NCBI GenBank assembly: GCA_004295565.1
Contig: AP019416.1
Location: 2,170,001 to 2,234,000 of the forward strand
Origin: Vreelandella olivaria
GTDB taxonomy: Bacteria; Pseudomonadota; Gammaproteobacteria; Pseudomonadales; Halomonadaceae
DNA: 64,000 bases
Direction of reading: 5' to 3'
Shown: positions 21,183 through 31,667 of the stretch, in pieces
Layout: every line of letters starts with the position of its first letter
Numbering within the stretch: the stretch's first letter is position 1
Notes under the pieces: generated by a model
What the model saw: the letters and a program-made list of their open reading frames with translations, nothing else
Told to the model about the DNA's origin: nothing
The model's database searches: none
Position numbers and translations under genes: made by a program

Positions 21183-22702
21183 ATGTGCGGTATAGTGGGC
21201 CTTCTGGGCAAGCAGGCGGTAAATCAGGGAATCTACGATGCCCTGACCGTACTTCAGCATCGTGGCCAGGACGCTGCCGGCATGATGACATGGAGCGAGG
21301 GACGCTTCCTACTGCGCAAGAGTAACGGCTTGGTACGTGATGTATTTCACACCCGCCATATGGCCCGCCTAAAAGGTAATCTAGGCATTGGTCACGTGCG
21401 TTACCCGACGGCAGGCTCTTCAAGTGAAGCCGAGTCACAGCCGTTCTATGTTAACTCTCCTTACGGTATTGCGCTGGCGCATAACGGCAACCTGACCAAC
21501 TCAGAGCAGTTGAAGCAGGAGCTGTTCTCTACCGATCTGCGCCATATCAATACCAGCTCCGATTCGGAAGTGCTGCTCAACGTCTTTGCTCACGAGCTGG
21601 GCAAGCAGGGTTTGCACCTGGAAGCGGAAGATATCTTCGACGCCGTGCGCCGCGTTCACCGCCGCTGCAAGGGTGGTTATGCCGCTGTCGCGATTATTAA
21701 CGGCTTCGGTATGGTGGCCTTCCGCGATCCCTTTGGTATTCGCCCCGTGGTGTTTGGTACTCGCGAAGAGGAGAACGGGCAGGCGGTGATGATCGCCTCC
21801 GAGTCCGTTGCCTTGGACGTGGGTGGTTTTGAGCTTGAGCGTGACTTATCGCCTGGCGAAGCCATTTTGTCGATATCGAGGGCAATATTCATACTCAGGT
21901 ATGTGCTGACCGTCCCGAGCTACGTTCGTGCATTTTTGAACACGTTTATCTAGCGCGCCCCGATTCGCTGCTGGACGGCGCCTATGTATACGGCACCCGT
22001 ATGCAGATGGGTCGCAAGCTGGGTGACCGCATCCTCAACGAGTGGCCGGATCACGATATCGACGTGGTCATCCCGATCCCTGATACGTCACGCACCTCCG
22101 CCCTCGAAATGGCGCAGCACCTCGGTGTGACCTACCGTGAAGGGTTCATGAAGAACCGTTATATTGGCCGTACCTTTATTATGCCGGGGCAGACCCAGCG
22201 TAAAAAATCGGTTCGCCAAAAGCTCAATGCTATAGACGTTGAGTTTAAAGGCAAAAATGTCCTGCTGGTGGACGACTCCATTGTGCGCGGCACGACCTGT
22301 AAGCAGATCATTCAAATGGCCCGCGATGCCGGAGCACGCAAGGTCTATTTTGCCTCGGCGGCGCCCCCGGTACGTTTCCCCAACGTGTATGGCATCGATA
22401 TGCCGGCGGCGTCTGAGCTGATTGCTCATGGCCGTAGCGAAGAGGAAGTGGGTGATTTGATTGGCGCTGACCGCATCTTCTATCAAAACCTTGAGGATCT
22501 AAAAGCGGCCTGCCGCGAAGTGAATCCTGAGATGGAGGAGTTTGATTGCTCGGTGTTTGACGGCAATTACGTGACCGGCGATATCGACGACGCCTACCTG
22601 GCCGCCTTGGAAGCTAGCCGTAATGATTCCGCCAAGGATCAAAGCGCCGGTGACCATGCCCTGGTTGATATGCATAATCAGGACGATGACCTGGACGATT
22701 AG
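21183..22702 (+). CDS. purF: Amidophosphoribosyltransferase
   Basis: PurF makes phosphoribosylamine from PRPP and glutamine, the first committed purine step. Met is followed at once by the N-terminal nucleophile Cys ([13 protein letters not shown]). '[15 protein letters not shown]' and '[12 protein letters not shown]' belong to the glutaminase domain. After a T-run break near 21868, '[13 protein letters not shown]' is the PRPP-binding loop. About 506 residues. The C-terminal 35 residues are acidic. metZ starts 12 bases downstream. Confidence 0.97.
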
Positions 22703-22714
22703 GAGAGAAGCCAT

Positions 22715-23922
22715 ATGCATGATGACAATCACCAGGAAGACGGTCACCAGGATGAGTGGTCACTAGAGACGCTGGCGATCCGCGCAGGCCATCAGCGCAC
22801 CTTCGAGCAGGAACATTCGGAACCTATTTTTCCGACCTCAAGCTTTGTCTATGAAAGCGCTGCAGAAGCGGCGCGTAAATTTGGTGGGCAGGAGCCGGGC
22901 AACGTCTACTCGCGCTTTACCAATCCTACGGTACACACCTTTGAGCGCCGCCTGGCGGCCCTTGAAGGCGGCGAGCGCTGTGTGGCCACCAGCTCGGGTA
23001 TGTCCGCGATTCTCTCTACCGCGCTGGCGCTGCTTTCAGCAGGGGATGAGATTGTGGCCTCTCGGTCACTGTTTGGCTCGACGGTTAGTCTGTTCGATAA
23101 GTACCTGGGTAAATTTGGTATTACCACGCGGTATGTGGAGCTCTCCAACGTCTCAGCCTGGGAAGCGGCAATTACTCCTAAAACGCGGCTACTGTTTGCC
23201 GAGACGCCCTCAAACCCGCTGTCAGAAATTGCTGATATTCCGGCCCTGGCAGCGTTGGCAAAGCGTTACGATGCGCTATTGGCTATTGATAACTGCTTTC
23301 TCACCCCGGCACTCCAGCAGCCGCTGGCGTTAGGCGCTGATTTAGTGATCCACTCGGCGACCAAGTATCTGGATGGCCAAGGCCGCGCAGTCGGTGGCGC
23401 CGTGGTCGGTAGCCATGTGCTGCTGGAAGAAGTCTTCGGCGTGGTGCGCACCTGCGGGCCTTGCCTGAGTCCTTTCAACGCGTGGATTTTTACCAAGGGC
23501 CTGGAAACCCTCTCGCTGCGTATGAATGCTCACTGTGAGAACGCCTTGACCCTGGCGCGCTGGCTGGATGCTCACCCGGCGGTGACGCAAGTGTTTTATA
23601 GTGGCCTGGAAGATCACCCCAGCACGCCCTGGCCAAACGGCAGCAAAGGGATTTGGCGCCGTATTGGGCTTTGAAGTGAAGGGGGCAGGAGGGTGCATGG
23701 CAGGTGATTGACGCAACCCGTATGCTCTCTATCACGGGTAACCTGGGTGATGTTAAAACCACCATTACCCATCCAGCGACGACAACCCATGGCCGTTTAT
23801 CCGATTCGCAGAAAGAGGCGGCCGGTATTACGCCAGGCCTTATTCGCGTGGCGGTAGGCCTGGAGAGCCAGCGGGATATCCAGCGCGACCTTGCCCGCGG
23901 ACTGGACGTTCTGGCTGACTAA
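22715..23922 (+). CDS. metZ: O-succinylhomoserine sulfhydrylase
   Basis: MetZ makes homocysteine directly from O-succinylhomoserine and sulfide with pyridoxal phosphate. 'ETLAIRAGHQRTFEQEHSEP' and 'YSRFTNPTVHTFERRLAALE' are the N-terminal family motifs, 'ATSSGMSAI' binds phosphate, and 'VIHSATKYLDGQGRAVGG' holds the PLP lysine. At least three breaks fall between 23620 and 23700. About 402 residues. The position after purF matches Pseudomonas metZ, which favours this name over cystathionine gamma-synthase. Confidence 0.92.
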
Positions 23923-23951
23923 CGGTGATTAGGCAGGTCGACACGGTAACG

Positions 23952-23979
23952 AAAACCCACCTTTGAAGGTGGGTTTTTT
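23952..23979 (+). terminator. Intrinsic terminator after metZ
   Basis: AACCCACCTT and AAGGTGGGTT form a perfect 10-bp stem around a two-base loop, followed by TTTTTT. It ends the long truA-metZ gene block. Confidence 0.93.
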
Positions 23980-24033
23980 CGCGCTTTTGAAACCTAATGG
24001 GTCATATGCTGTGTCAGCAAAGAACCATTACTT

Positions 24034-24311
24034 TTAAGAAGCGTTGCGGTGGGGCAGATCTGACAGCGCAATCTGGTCTTCACTGTTGGAAGAGTGATTG
24101 ATGTGAGAGCTCGGAGCAACAACGGTGTTGCTCTTTGCATCGCCGTTGACCAAGGGCAAATCAGCTGGTGTCAGGTACGCGTTTTCAGTGCTGTGATTCG
24201 CTGAGGAGCTAGGGTGAACAATCTGGTTAAGTTCGCCAGAGCCCTGTTCGGCTAGAACAGCAGTAGAAGTCAAAGCCATGGCAATCGCGGTGATAAGGGT
24301 GATTTTTTCAT
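24034..24311 (-). CDS. Small exported protein with two internal repeats, unknown function
   Basis: Adding one A to the run beside the ATG at 24311 gives MKKITLITAIAMALTSTAVLA, a clear Sec signal peptide, followed by about 70 mature residues. The mature part is two imperfect repeats of about 30 residues: 'IVHPSSSANHST...LTPADLPL' and 'VVAPSSHINHSS...IALSDLPH'. There are no cysteines. The family is not recognised. It is convergent with metZ beyond that gene's terminator and divergent from cytochrome b561. Confidence 0.6.
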
Positions 24312-24661
24312 GATTGGCGCTCTCTAATAGAAAATGTGTGTGCAGCTTTTGAGACCGCTGCACAATGTCTCTGAGGACATGTGCTAATAGTAAGCGTGCT
24401 AATAAGATTATAAAATTGATTAAATTTGCTCAATATATTCGATTTTATAGAATATATTGCTTGCCTGTTCTGAAAGGCACTGCGTAAAAATCGTTAGCTG
24501 GTTATTCAATGGTTTTTACGAATGAAATATTCTGCTTTTTTCAGAGGTTATCAGTAGCTTCTAGCGGTAAGGTTCTCGGCGTGGATCAATAGCGCAATCC
24601 ACGCTCAGATTAGGGCGTTGGCGAAGCAGACGTCGCCATAGATAAAACGAGGAATAGCACA
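24312..24661. other. AT-rich intergenic region between divergent genes
   Basis: This 350-base gap separates the small exported protein (minus strand) from cytochrome b561 (plus strand). It is much richer in A+T than its surroundings, so promoters in both directions are likely. The only distinct structure is the palindrome at 24431-24459. No further gene was found in it. Confidence 0.6.
24431..24459. promoter_or_regulatory. Perfect inverted repeat, operator-like
   Basis: CAATATATTC and GAATATATTG are perfect 10-base inverted arms separated by nine bases, 29 bases in all. Size and AT-rich dyad symmetry fit a binding site for a dimeric regulator in a divergent promoter region. No regulator can be named. 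Confidence 0.5.
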
Positions 24662-25225
24662 ATGTGGCGGAACAGTCGCAGCGGATGGGGATTGATCAGT
24701 ATTCTATTTCACTGGCTAAGCGCGCTAACTATTATCGGGCTGTTTGCGTTGGGGTGGTGGATGACAGACCTTGGCTATTATGACCCTTGGTATAATCAGG
24801 GGCCTTGGGTGCACCGCTCTATTGGCATTCTGCTTCTGTTTGCTACGTTAGCGCGCTTGGTATGGCGCTTCGTCCAGCCGACACCCCGTGCAGAGGGTAG
24901 CCGTTTAGAAACCATTGCGGCTCATCTCGGTCATATTGCTCTTTATGTGCTTGTATTAGGGGTCATGGTGAGCGGCTACTTGATCTCTACCGCCGATGGT
25001 CGTGGTATCAGTGTATTTGGTTGGTTTGAAGTGCCCGCGCTGCTATATGACCTGCCCAATCAGGCAAGTCTGGCAGGTGATATTCATTGGTACAGCGCTT
25101 TGGCGCTAATGATCCTTGCCGGTGTTCATGCGCTCGCCGCGCTCAAGCACCACTGGTTAGATAAGCACGCAACGCTGGTGCGTATGCTTAATCCAGCCTA
25201 TAGCACGCGCAATAATTCAAAATAG
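24662..25225 (+). CDS. Cytochrome b561 family membrane protein
   Basis: An intact ORF of 187 residues with four membrane helices. Histidines at 'ILFHWLSALTIIG', 'WVHRSIGILLL', 'HLGHIALYVLVLGVMVSGY' and 'HWYSALALMILAGVHALAAL' are placed to bind two b hemes. The family passes electrons from quinol in the inner membrane. A YceI gene follows after 83 bases; cybB-like and yceI genes are often paired (yceJ-yceI in E. coli), so joint action is likely. Confidence 0.92.
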   Translation: MWRNSRSGWGLISILFHWLSALTIIGLFALGWWMTDLGYYDPWYNQGPWVHRSIGILLLFATLARLVWRFVQPTPRAEGSRLETIAAHLGHIALYVLVLGVMVSGYLISTADGRGISVFGWFEVPALLYDLPNQASLAGDIHWYSALALMILAGVHALAALKHHWLDKHATLVRMLNPAYSTRNNSK

Positions 25226-25308
25226 TAAGGTAGATTCGTTTTGCCGCCGCGAAGGTGATGTCCGCCTGTCACGGTGTTTATTAAGTAACCTCCAAGGAGT
25301 TGTTGATT

Positions 25309-25893
25309 ATGCTAAAGAAGACTGCATTTGCCTCTGCGATTGCCGCTGCAGCGCTGGTTCCATTGAGCCAAGCACAGGCAGCTGATTACCAAATTGACAC
25401 TGAAGGCCAGCACGCCTTTGTTCAGTTTAAAATTTCTCACCTGGGTTTCTCTTACATTCTGGGTAGCTTCGAAGAGTTTGACGGCCAGTTTGCTTACGAT
25501 CCAGAAGATTTGGATGCTTCTTCTGCCGAAATCGAAGTGCAGGTTAATAGTCTGACCAGCAACCACGCTGAGCGCGATCGTCACATCTTAAGCGATGATT
25601 TTCTCAATGCTAGCGAGTTTCCGACGGCCACCTTTACATCAACTGGCTTTGAATCAACCGGCGATAATGAAGGTGTGCTGACGGGTGACCTAACCCTGCA
25701 CGGCGAAACCCAGGAAATTGAAATGCCGGTGACGCTGATGGGTGAGGGCGATGACCCTTGGGGCAACTACCGCGCTGGCTTTGAAGGCAGCACCACGCTG
25801 ACTCTGAGCGATTACGGCATCGACATGAGCGATTTCCCTGAATCCATGCATGAGCTTGAGCTATACGTGACGTTTGAAGGCATTCGTCAGTAA
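25309..25893 (+). CDS. YceI-family periplasmic lipid-binding protein
   Basis: ATG 25309 is chosen over the in-frame TTG 25300 because AAGGAG lies 11-16 bases upstream. The signal peptide ends at 'SQAQA-ADYQID'. The mature part 'HAFVQFKISHLGFSYILGSF' and 'HILSDDFLNASEFPTATF' and 'TLHGETQEIEMPVTL' are typical of the YceI lipocalin-like barrel that holds polyprenyl or quinone-like lipids. 194 residues, intact. A terminator follows. Confidence 0.94.
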   Translation: MLKKTAFASAIAAAALVPLSQAQAADYQIDTEGQHAFVQFKISHLGFSYILGSFEEFDGQFAYDPEDLDASSAEIEVQVNSLTSNHAERDRHILSDDFLNASEFPTATFTSTGFESTGDNEGVLTGDLTLHGETQEIEMPVTLMGEGDDPWGNYRAGFEGSTTLTLSDYGIDMSDFPESMHELELYVTFEGIRQ

Positions 25894-25909
25894 AGCGTCG
25901 GTTTAATTA

Positions 25910-25945
25910 AACGCCACCACCCTGTTAGGGGTGGTGGCGTTTTTG
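25910..25945 (+). terminator. Intrinsic terminator after yceI
   Basis: AACGCCACCACCC pairs with GGGTGGTGGCGTT around a short loop, followed by a T run. It separates the b561-yceI pair from the MATE gene. Confidence 0.93.
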
Positions 25946-25979
25946 CGTTTAAGGTGAAAATAGGAGAGTTGACTTGGCA

Positions 25980-27316
25980 ATGGTGATGCAACAACGCGAG
26001 TTGGCAATAACCTTATGGCGTCAAACCTGGCCAATGGCCATCGGGGTGTTGGCGCTATTGGGTTTTCAACTTGTTGATAGCGCCTTTATTGCCCGTTTGG
26101 GTACCGCACAGCTAGCTGCGCAGTCGTTCACCTTTCCGCTGTCATTTTTGATTATCGGCATTCAGGTAGGCATGGGGATTGCCATTGCCGCGCTTATTTC
26201 CGGGCGCTAGGCGCAGGGGAAGGGGAGCGGGCGAGGCGCTTAAGCAGTTTGGTGTTAATGGCGGGCGGTGGCGTGATCGGTCTATTGTCGATCGCCTTAT
26301 GGCTATTTCATGTGCCCATTTTTCGCCTGCTGGGCGCGGACGCAGCCACGCTTTCGTATATTTACATCTACTGGGGGCCTCAGCTGTTATCTGCTTGGCT
26401 GGGGGCGCTGCTCTATTTTAGCTATAGCGTCTTTCGCGCCCACGGCGATACCCGTTTGCCGGGCAAAATGATGGTGCTGAGTAGCCTCGTTAACCTTGCG
26501 CTCGACCCTTTGCTCATCTTTGGGGTCGGCGATTGGGAGGGCTGGGGATTGCCTGGCGCTGCCTGGGCGACCGCCATCGCTTTTACAGTGGGGCTGATGG
26601 TGACAACGCGTAAATTGCTCAAGCGTCAGTGGGCATCGCAGCTGGGGTTGTGGCTAGAGGCGAAACAGTCGTGGCGCCCTTTACAGGCATCGCCGCCCCA
26701 GCGATGGTCAGCCAACTGATGCCGCCTTTGCGGCAATGCTGGCAATCTCAGTGGTGGCGGGGCTGGGTGAAAGTGAGGTAGCGGCCTGGGGCTTGGCGAG
26801 CCGTTTGGAGACGCTTTCGCTGATGGTCATACTGGCTATGACCATGTCGCTGCCGCCGTGGTTAGGACGCTGCTACGGCGCCGGTGATTGGGGGCAGATT
26901 CAGCAGCTTATGCGCTTGGCGGTCAAGGTCGCGCTGATTTGGCAGCTTAGTCTGGGCGTGTTGCTGGCCCTGGGGGCTCCCTGGCTTGCCATGGTCTTAG
27001 CGGGTAATCCTGAGGTGCAGAGTGAGTTGACGTTGCTGATTCGCTTTCTGCTGCCCAGCTACGCTGCGCTGGGCGTCTGTATGCTCGTGGTCTCGGCGGG
27101 CAATGCGTTAGGTTGGCCGCTGCGAGCGATGCTTTTATCCAGTGCCCGGCTGTTTATTTGCTATTTGCCCTGTTTATGGCTGGGCTCGCAGTTGTTCGGC
27201 TGGTGGGGCTTGCGGCAGGCGCCGCGGTGGGTAACCTGCTGGCGGGCTTGATGGCGTGGCAGGTCATGCGGCGTATTCTCTCCCGCCCGCATCGGCAGGC
27301 GGGATTTGTTAATTAA
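25980..27316 (+). CDS. MATE-family multidrug/Na+ antiporter (frameshifted)
   Basis: The joined frames give about 445 residues with twelve hydrophobic segments. 'LWRQTWPMAIGVLALLGFQL', 'VDSAFIARLGTAQLAAQSF' and 'GDTRLPGKMMVLSSLVNLAL' plus 'DPLLIFG' are MATE signatures, the last being the 'N..LDp.LIf' motif. MATE proteins export cationic drugs in exchange for Na+ or H+. Breaks near 26210, 26685 and 27215. The start may instead be TTG 25974 or ATG 25986; GGAGAG lies at 25963-25968. Confidence 0.88.
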
Positions 27317-28795
27317 CGCTGGCGCCCAGCTTCCTGAAAAGAGAAGTAGATAAACAGCAGCGCCATACCCAAGTAGCCCATCACAAACTCAGGGGCGGCA
27401 TTGAGTGATAGTTTCGGTGCGTGCATTAGGCCGAAAAACGAAAAGCCCGCCGCAATCGCCGCAAAGGCGGCGGCGCGTTTAAACTGATGATCAATTACCG
27501 AGACAGTCATCGCGCCGAGCAGTATAGCCATGAACATGGCGCCTTGGCCCATCACCACAATAGCGCTGGAAATGTCAGTGACGACCTCGCCCGCCCCGCG
27601 GTTAAAGCGGGTCATCACATAGTTGGCGAAGTAGGGCAGCATGGCCAGCGCCACGGCAGGGTAGTAGCGTGTGTCGTTGGCTTGAAACGCGGTGGCAATC
27701 ATCGACATGCCGACAAACACCAAAATAGGCGCCACCACTGAAACGGGGATGATGGCGGCCAGGGCGGCGATTAAGCCAAACATGGTGGCCAGCGCATATA
27801 CCGCACCGTTGAGAAGGCTGTAGCCTCGGCCTGCGCCCATCCACTTGGCGCCCACTGTCGCTATATAAACCGTGGTGGGAAACACGCCGCCAAACAGTGC
27901 GCCAATCATGGTGCCTGCACCATCGACTGCCTGGCACTCGCGTACATCGTACTTATCGCCCGCGGCTTCCATCGCCTCCACGTTGTTCATGGTCTCAATG
28001 GCGTTATAGAGCGTGATCGGCAGCACCACGGTGAGTACCGCTAGCATACTGGTCAGTAGTAACCCCAGCCCTTCAAACCAGGCTAGGTTGGGAAGCAGCG
28101 GATAAAAGCCCAGGTGGGTAAAGGCATCGCTAAAGCGCTCGGTGCCAGCGTCGCCGATCAAATAGGCCATGGCGGTACCAACGATGATGGCAAAGAGCGA
28201 AGTGGGCAGTTTAAACGGCATGCTCACGCGTGCGACCAGACCAACAATAATAATTGCTAACACCAGCAGGCCAATAATCGGCATTTCCAACGTTTTGAAC
28301 AGCATTTCACCGGCGATAAAGGTCAGGGCGACCCCGGCAACGGCGCCCAGCATGGCGGCACGCGGCAGATGGTACTGCACCCAGCGGCCAATCACGCTGA
28401 TGGCGGCTTCGATGGCGCCGCTGATAAAGCAGGCGGCCACTGCTACTTTCCAGGCCATTTCAGCATCGCCGGTGAGCTGTTTCGCAGGGAGTAATACACC
28501 GAACAGAAATACAAACATCACTGGGGTTGAGATACCGTAAGAGAGCGCCGTTACATCGGCACGATTCTCTTTACGCGCCAGCCTTGCCGCGCTCCACGCA
28601 TAGTAGAAGTTACCCACCATTACCGCTACCGCAGCACCTGGCAGTACCTGACCATAGACAATGGAGGGGGAATCCCATGCCGAGCATGGTGATGGCGATA
28701 ATGACAAAGTTGGCAATGTTGTTTTGGAACAGGGCGAAGAACGCGTCAGTATCTTCTTTTTTATACCAGGGGTAGTGGGTGCTGGCAGCCGCCAT
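27313..28795 (-). CDS. NCS2-type purine/pyrimidine permease
   Basis: The gene starts at ATG 28795 (MAAASTHYPWYKKEDTDAFF), breaks once near 28675 in a C run, and ends four bases inside the MATE 3' end. About 493 residues and many membrane helices. 'MLGMGFPPSIVYGQVLPGAA', 'ALSYGISTPVMFVF' and 'GALFGGVFPTTVYIATVGAK' resemble the xanthine/uracil permease fold. Substrate is a nucleobase by family, but this branch is not well characterised. It is distinct from the two other NCS2 genes in the window. Confidence 0.75.
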
Positions 28796-28963
28796 GATAG
28801 GCCTCTTGATTATGGTGTGTTGTATACAAGGCAACGCTGAGTGTGCCGAAGAGTTGACTGATCGGTCAAGTGCCCGGTACGCAAAACGCTCAGCACACAA
28901 AAACGCCCAGGAAGACCTGGGCGTTTGTAGTGCGGTAGTACTTGTTAAGTACTTGGATGCTAC

Positions 28964-30152
28964 CTAGTCGTTGACAGCGGCGATCGCTTTGGCCAGGTAG
29001 GGCAGGTTCTCCTGGGAGAAGCCTGCTACGTTGGCGCGGCCTGAGCGCACCATGTAGATGCCAAACTCATCGCGTAGACGATCCACCTGTTCCGGCGTTA
29101 AGCCGGTGTAGGAGAACATGCCCCGCTGCTCTGCTACGCAGGCGTATTTTTCATCCAGCCCGTAGGGCTTCAGGGCTTCTACGAAGTCGCGACGCAGGGT
29201 GTTAATACGGTCGCGCATTTCGGTGAGCTCTTCGCGCCATAGCGCAGTCAGCTCTGGGTCGTGGAGAATCTCGCTGACGATAGCGCCACCGTGAGCAGGC
29301 GGGTTTGAGTAGTTTTCCCGGGCCACGATCGCGGCCTGTGAGCGAATGTTGTCCATCTGCTCGCTGTCTTTTGCCACCATGATCAAACAACCGGTACGCT
29401 CGCAATAAATACCGAAGTTCTTCGAGCAAGAGCTGGTGATGATCGCTTCGTCGAGGTTTTCTGCCAGCAGGCGAACGCCGTAAGCGTCCTCATCCAGGCC
29501 TTCGCCAAAGCCCTGATAGGCAAAGTCGATCAACGGCAGCAGCTTACGTTCACGGACGATCTCTAGCACTTCCTGCCACTGGGCGTGGGAAAGATCAAAT
29601 CCGGTTGGGTTGTGGCAGCAGGCGTGGAGTACCACCACATCGCCTTCTGGAATGCTTTTAGCGCTGCACGCATACCGTCAAAATCAAGGCGGTTATCAGG
29701 ATCAACGTAAGGGTACTTATGTAGCTCAATACCCGCCGCGGTAAAAATACCGTGGTGGTTGGGCCAGGTTGGGTCGCTTACCCAGATACCTTTGCCCGGC
29801 AGCTGTGCAGCGATGAAGTCAGCTGCTAAACGCAGGGCACCGGTGCCGCCAGGCGACTGGGTAGCGCTGGCACGGTTGGCTTTCAGTACCGGTGACTCTG
29901 CGCCAAACACCATGGGAAGGACTACTTCACCATAGCTGGGGGCACCGTGAGAACCGATATAGGTTTTCGTCGTTTCATTCTTGAGCAGGCGAGCTTCTGC
30001 TTCCTTAACGGCGCGCATTACCGGCGTATTGCCTTGGGTATCGCGGTAAACACCAACACCTAGATCCACTTTTTGCGGATTGGTATCTTTTTGAAAGCTT
30101 CGATCAGCCCGAGAATGGCGTCTCCTGGGACTCGCTCAATATGCTCAAACAT
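28964..30152 (-). CDS. phhC: Aromatic amino acid aminotransferase
   Basis: A class I aminotransferase of about 396 residues. It interconverts aromatic amino acids and their keto acids with PLP. 'DLGVGVYRDTQGNTPVM', 'ATQSPGGTGALRLAADF', 'CCHNPTGFDLSHAQW' and 'IITSSCSKNFGIYCERTG' (PLP lysine) are AspC/TyrB signatures. Breaks near 29645 and 30085, both A runs. The start abuts the phhB stop. phhB next door identifies it as phhC of phenylalanine breakdown rather than a general aspC. Confidence 0.9.
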
Positions 30153-30491
30153 TTATTCGGCTACCTCGTCGGTTCTGGCGGCAAGAATGAAGTCATTAAG
30201 ATGCAGGCCTTTAATAGCATGAGACCACCACGTGACGGTGGCTTTGCCCCACTCAGTCACGATAACGGGGTGATGGCCAGCCTGCTCGGCAATCTCGCCA
30301 ACGCTTTGGGTAAACGCCAACGCGCTGGCAAAGTCACGGAATTTAAAACTTCGTGACAGCTTCATGATGCCATCGTGCTCGACAATCTGCCACTGGCTGA
30401 GGCTTTTTAGCCGCTCTTGGGCTTCATTTTTGCTTAGCGGCTGAGCATCTTTGCTACACGGTTCACAAATAGCGTTGGCTAGCGTGGTCAT
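30153..30491 (-). CDS. phhB: Pterin-4a-carbinolamine dehydratase
   Basis: An intact ORF of 112 residues. PhhB regenerates the tetrahydropterin cofactor of phenylalanine hydroxylase. 'LSQWQIVEHDGIMKLSRSF' precedes 'AEQAGHHPVIVTEWGKATV', whose HHP motif plus a later His and the downstream 'WSHAIKGLHLNDF' (in place of T.D..GLT..D) form the active site. It is the first gene of a phhB-phhC unit. The expected phhA is not found upstream; a GGDEF gene is there instead. Confidence 0.93.
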   Translation of the reverse strand: MTTLANAICEPCSKDAQPLSKNEAQERLKSLSQWQIVEHDGIMKLSRSFKFRDFASALAFTQSVGEIAEQAGHHPVIVTEWGKATVTWWSHAIKGLHLNDFILAARTDEVAE

Positions 30492-30521
30492 CGTTGGACT
30501 CCTGCGCTTGGGGATTTCCCT

Positions 30522-31425
30522 TTAGCGTAGATGGCAAACGCAGTCGCGACCAACGTCTTTGGCGCTATACAGTGCTTGGTCGGCCCGCTCAATCAGGCTC
30601 GTTAGGGGTTCGCCGCAGCGATATTCGGCTACCCCAATACTTAATGTCACCTGGCCTGGCCCCATGCCGAAGTCGTGCACACTGATGGCCTGGCGCAAGC
30701 GGTCGGCAAGTGCATGGCATTGCTGCAGCGGCGTAAGCGGCAGCACGACCATGAACTCTTCTCCTCCCAGCCGAGCCACCATATCTTCACAGCGCAGTAG
30801 CGACTGGGTGTGGGTTGCTAACTGTTTAAGCACGTCATCCCCATGCAAATGGCCCCAGCGGTCGTTAAGACGTTTAAAGTGATCAATATCGATCATCATG
30901 ATGGAGAGCGGTGTACCGTGGCGGGTACTAAGCGAAGCAACATGGGTCAAGTGCATCATCAGTTTGCGCCGATTGGGCAGTTGCGTCAGGGGGTCGGTAT
31001 CGCATAACTTGCGAAGCCGCTGCTCTTCGCCGACTTGGTCGCTGATGTCCATCATTATGCCGTTCCACTGCACGCCATCCTCGACGGGCGTGGGTTTGGC
31101 GCTTACCGCAATCCAGTGGGGTTTGTCTTTTGGAAACGGAAGCCGAAAGCGTGTGGTGAGAGGCAGCATCCAGCGCGCTGAGCGCTCTATCGCGGACATT
31201 ATTTTGGGGTGGTCGTTGCCAGTCAGTTGCTCAACCAGCTGGCCCGCATTTTCGGCAAGCAGCTCCCGGTCAATATGTTTGAGAGCCACGCCACCGCCCT
31301 CTAAATAGGGGAAACCGCATATGGCCATTGCGCGCACGGTGAAACTGAAAGATAACGCCGGGTATGTGGGGTACAAGGTGGTCTGCACTGACTTGCTCGG
31401 GTGCGTCTATATCATTCACGGGCAT
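30522..31425 (-). CDS. PAS-GGDEF diguanylate cyclase
   Basis: The start ATG 31425 gives 'DHLVPHIPGVIFQFHRAR', a PAS entry motif, and with a mended break near 31345-31385 continues into a PAS/PAC region ending 'NGIMMDISDQVGEEQRLR'. The GGDEF domain follows: 'DPLTQLPNRRKLMMHL', 'MMIDIDHFKRLNDRWGH' (metal-binding Asp) and 'RLGGEEFMVVLP' (active site intact). RCED seven residues before GGEEF matches the RxxD inhibitory site. It should make cyclic di-GMP under product feedback. About 300 residues, no membrane helix. Confidence 0.9.
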
Positions 31426-31523
31426 GCGTGAATCTCCAAACATGTGCCAATTTAAATTCGATCGTGAAGATTAGCCCTAAATACGTAATCAGGATGTAAG
31501 CCATTGCAGACAAAATGAGCATT

Positions 31524-31548
31524 ATCTATATTGTTTTAGAATATAGAT
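31524..31548. promoter_or_regulatory. Inverted repeat in the cobA/GGDEF divergent region
   Basis: ATCTATATT and AATATAGAT are perfect 9-base inverted arms with a seven-base spacer. It lies in an AT-rich 240-base gap between the divergent GGDEF and cobA genes. A second, shorter dyad (TTGTCT at 31570, AGACAA at 31586) follows. These look like operator sites, but no regulator can be assigned. Confidence 0.4.
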
Positions 31549-31667
31549 GTTCTTTTAATATACATTCGATTGTCTTCTAAGCAATAGACAAGGCGTTATT
31601 GGTATTTAGTGGTAAAATTAATTACTTTTTGCATATTAAAAATCTTTTTTATTCCTGAGGTGGATTC

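Noticed and set aside
27602-27937. Long minus-strand ORF within the NCS2 permease
   Set aside because: It is a shadow frame of the well-conserved permease.
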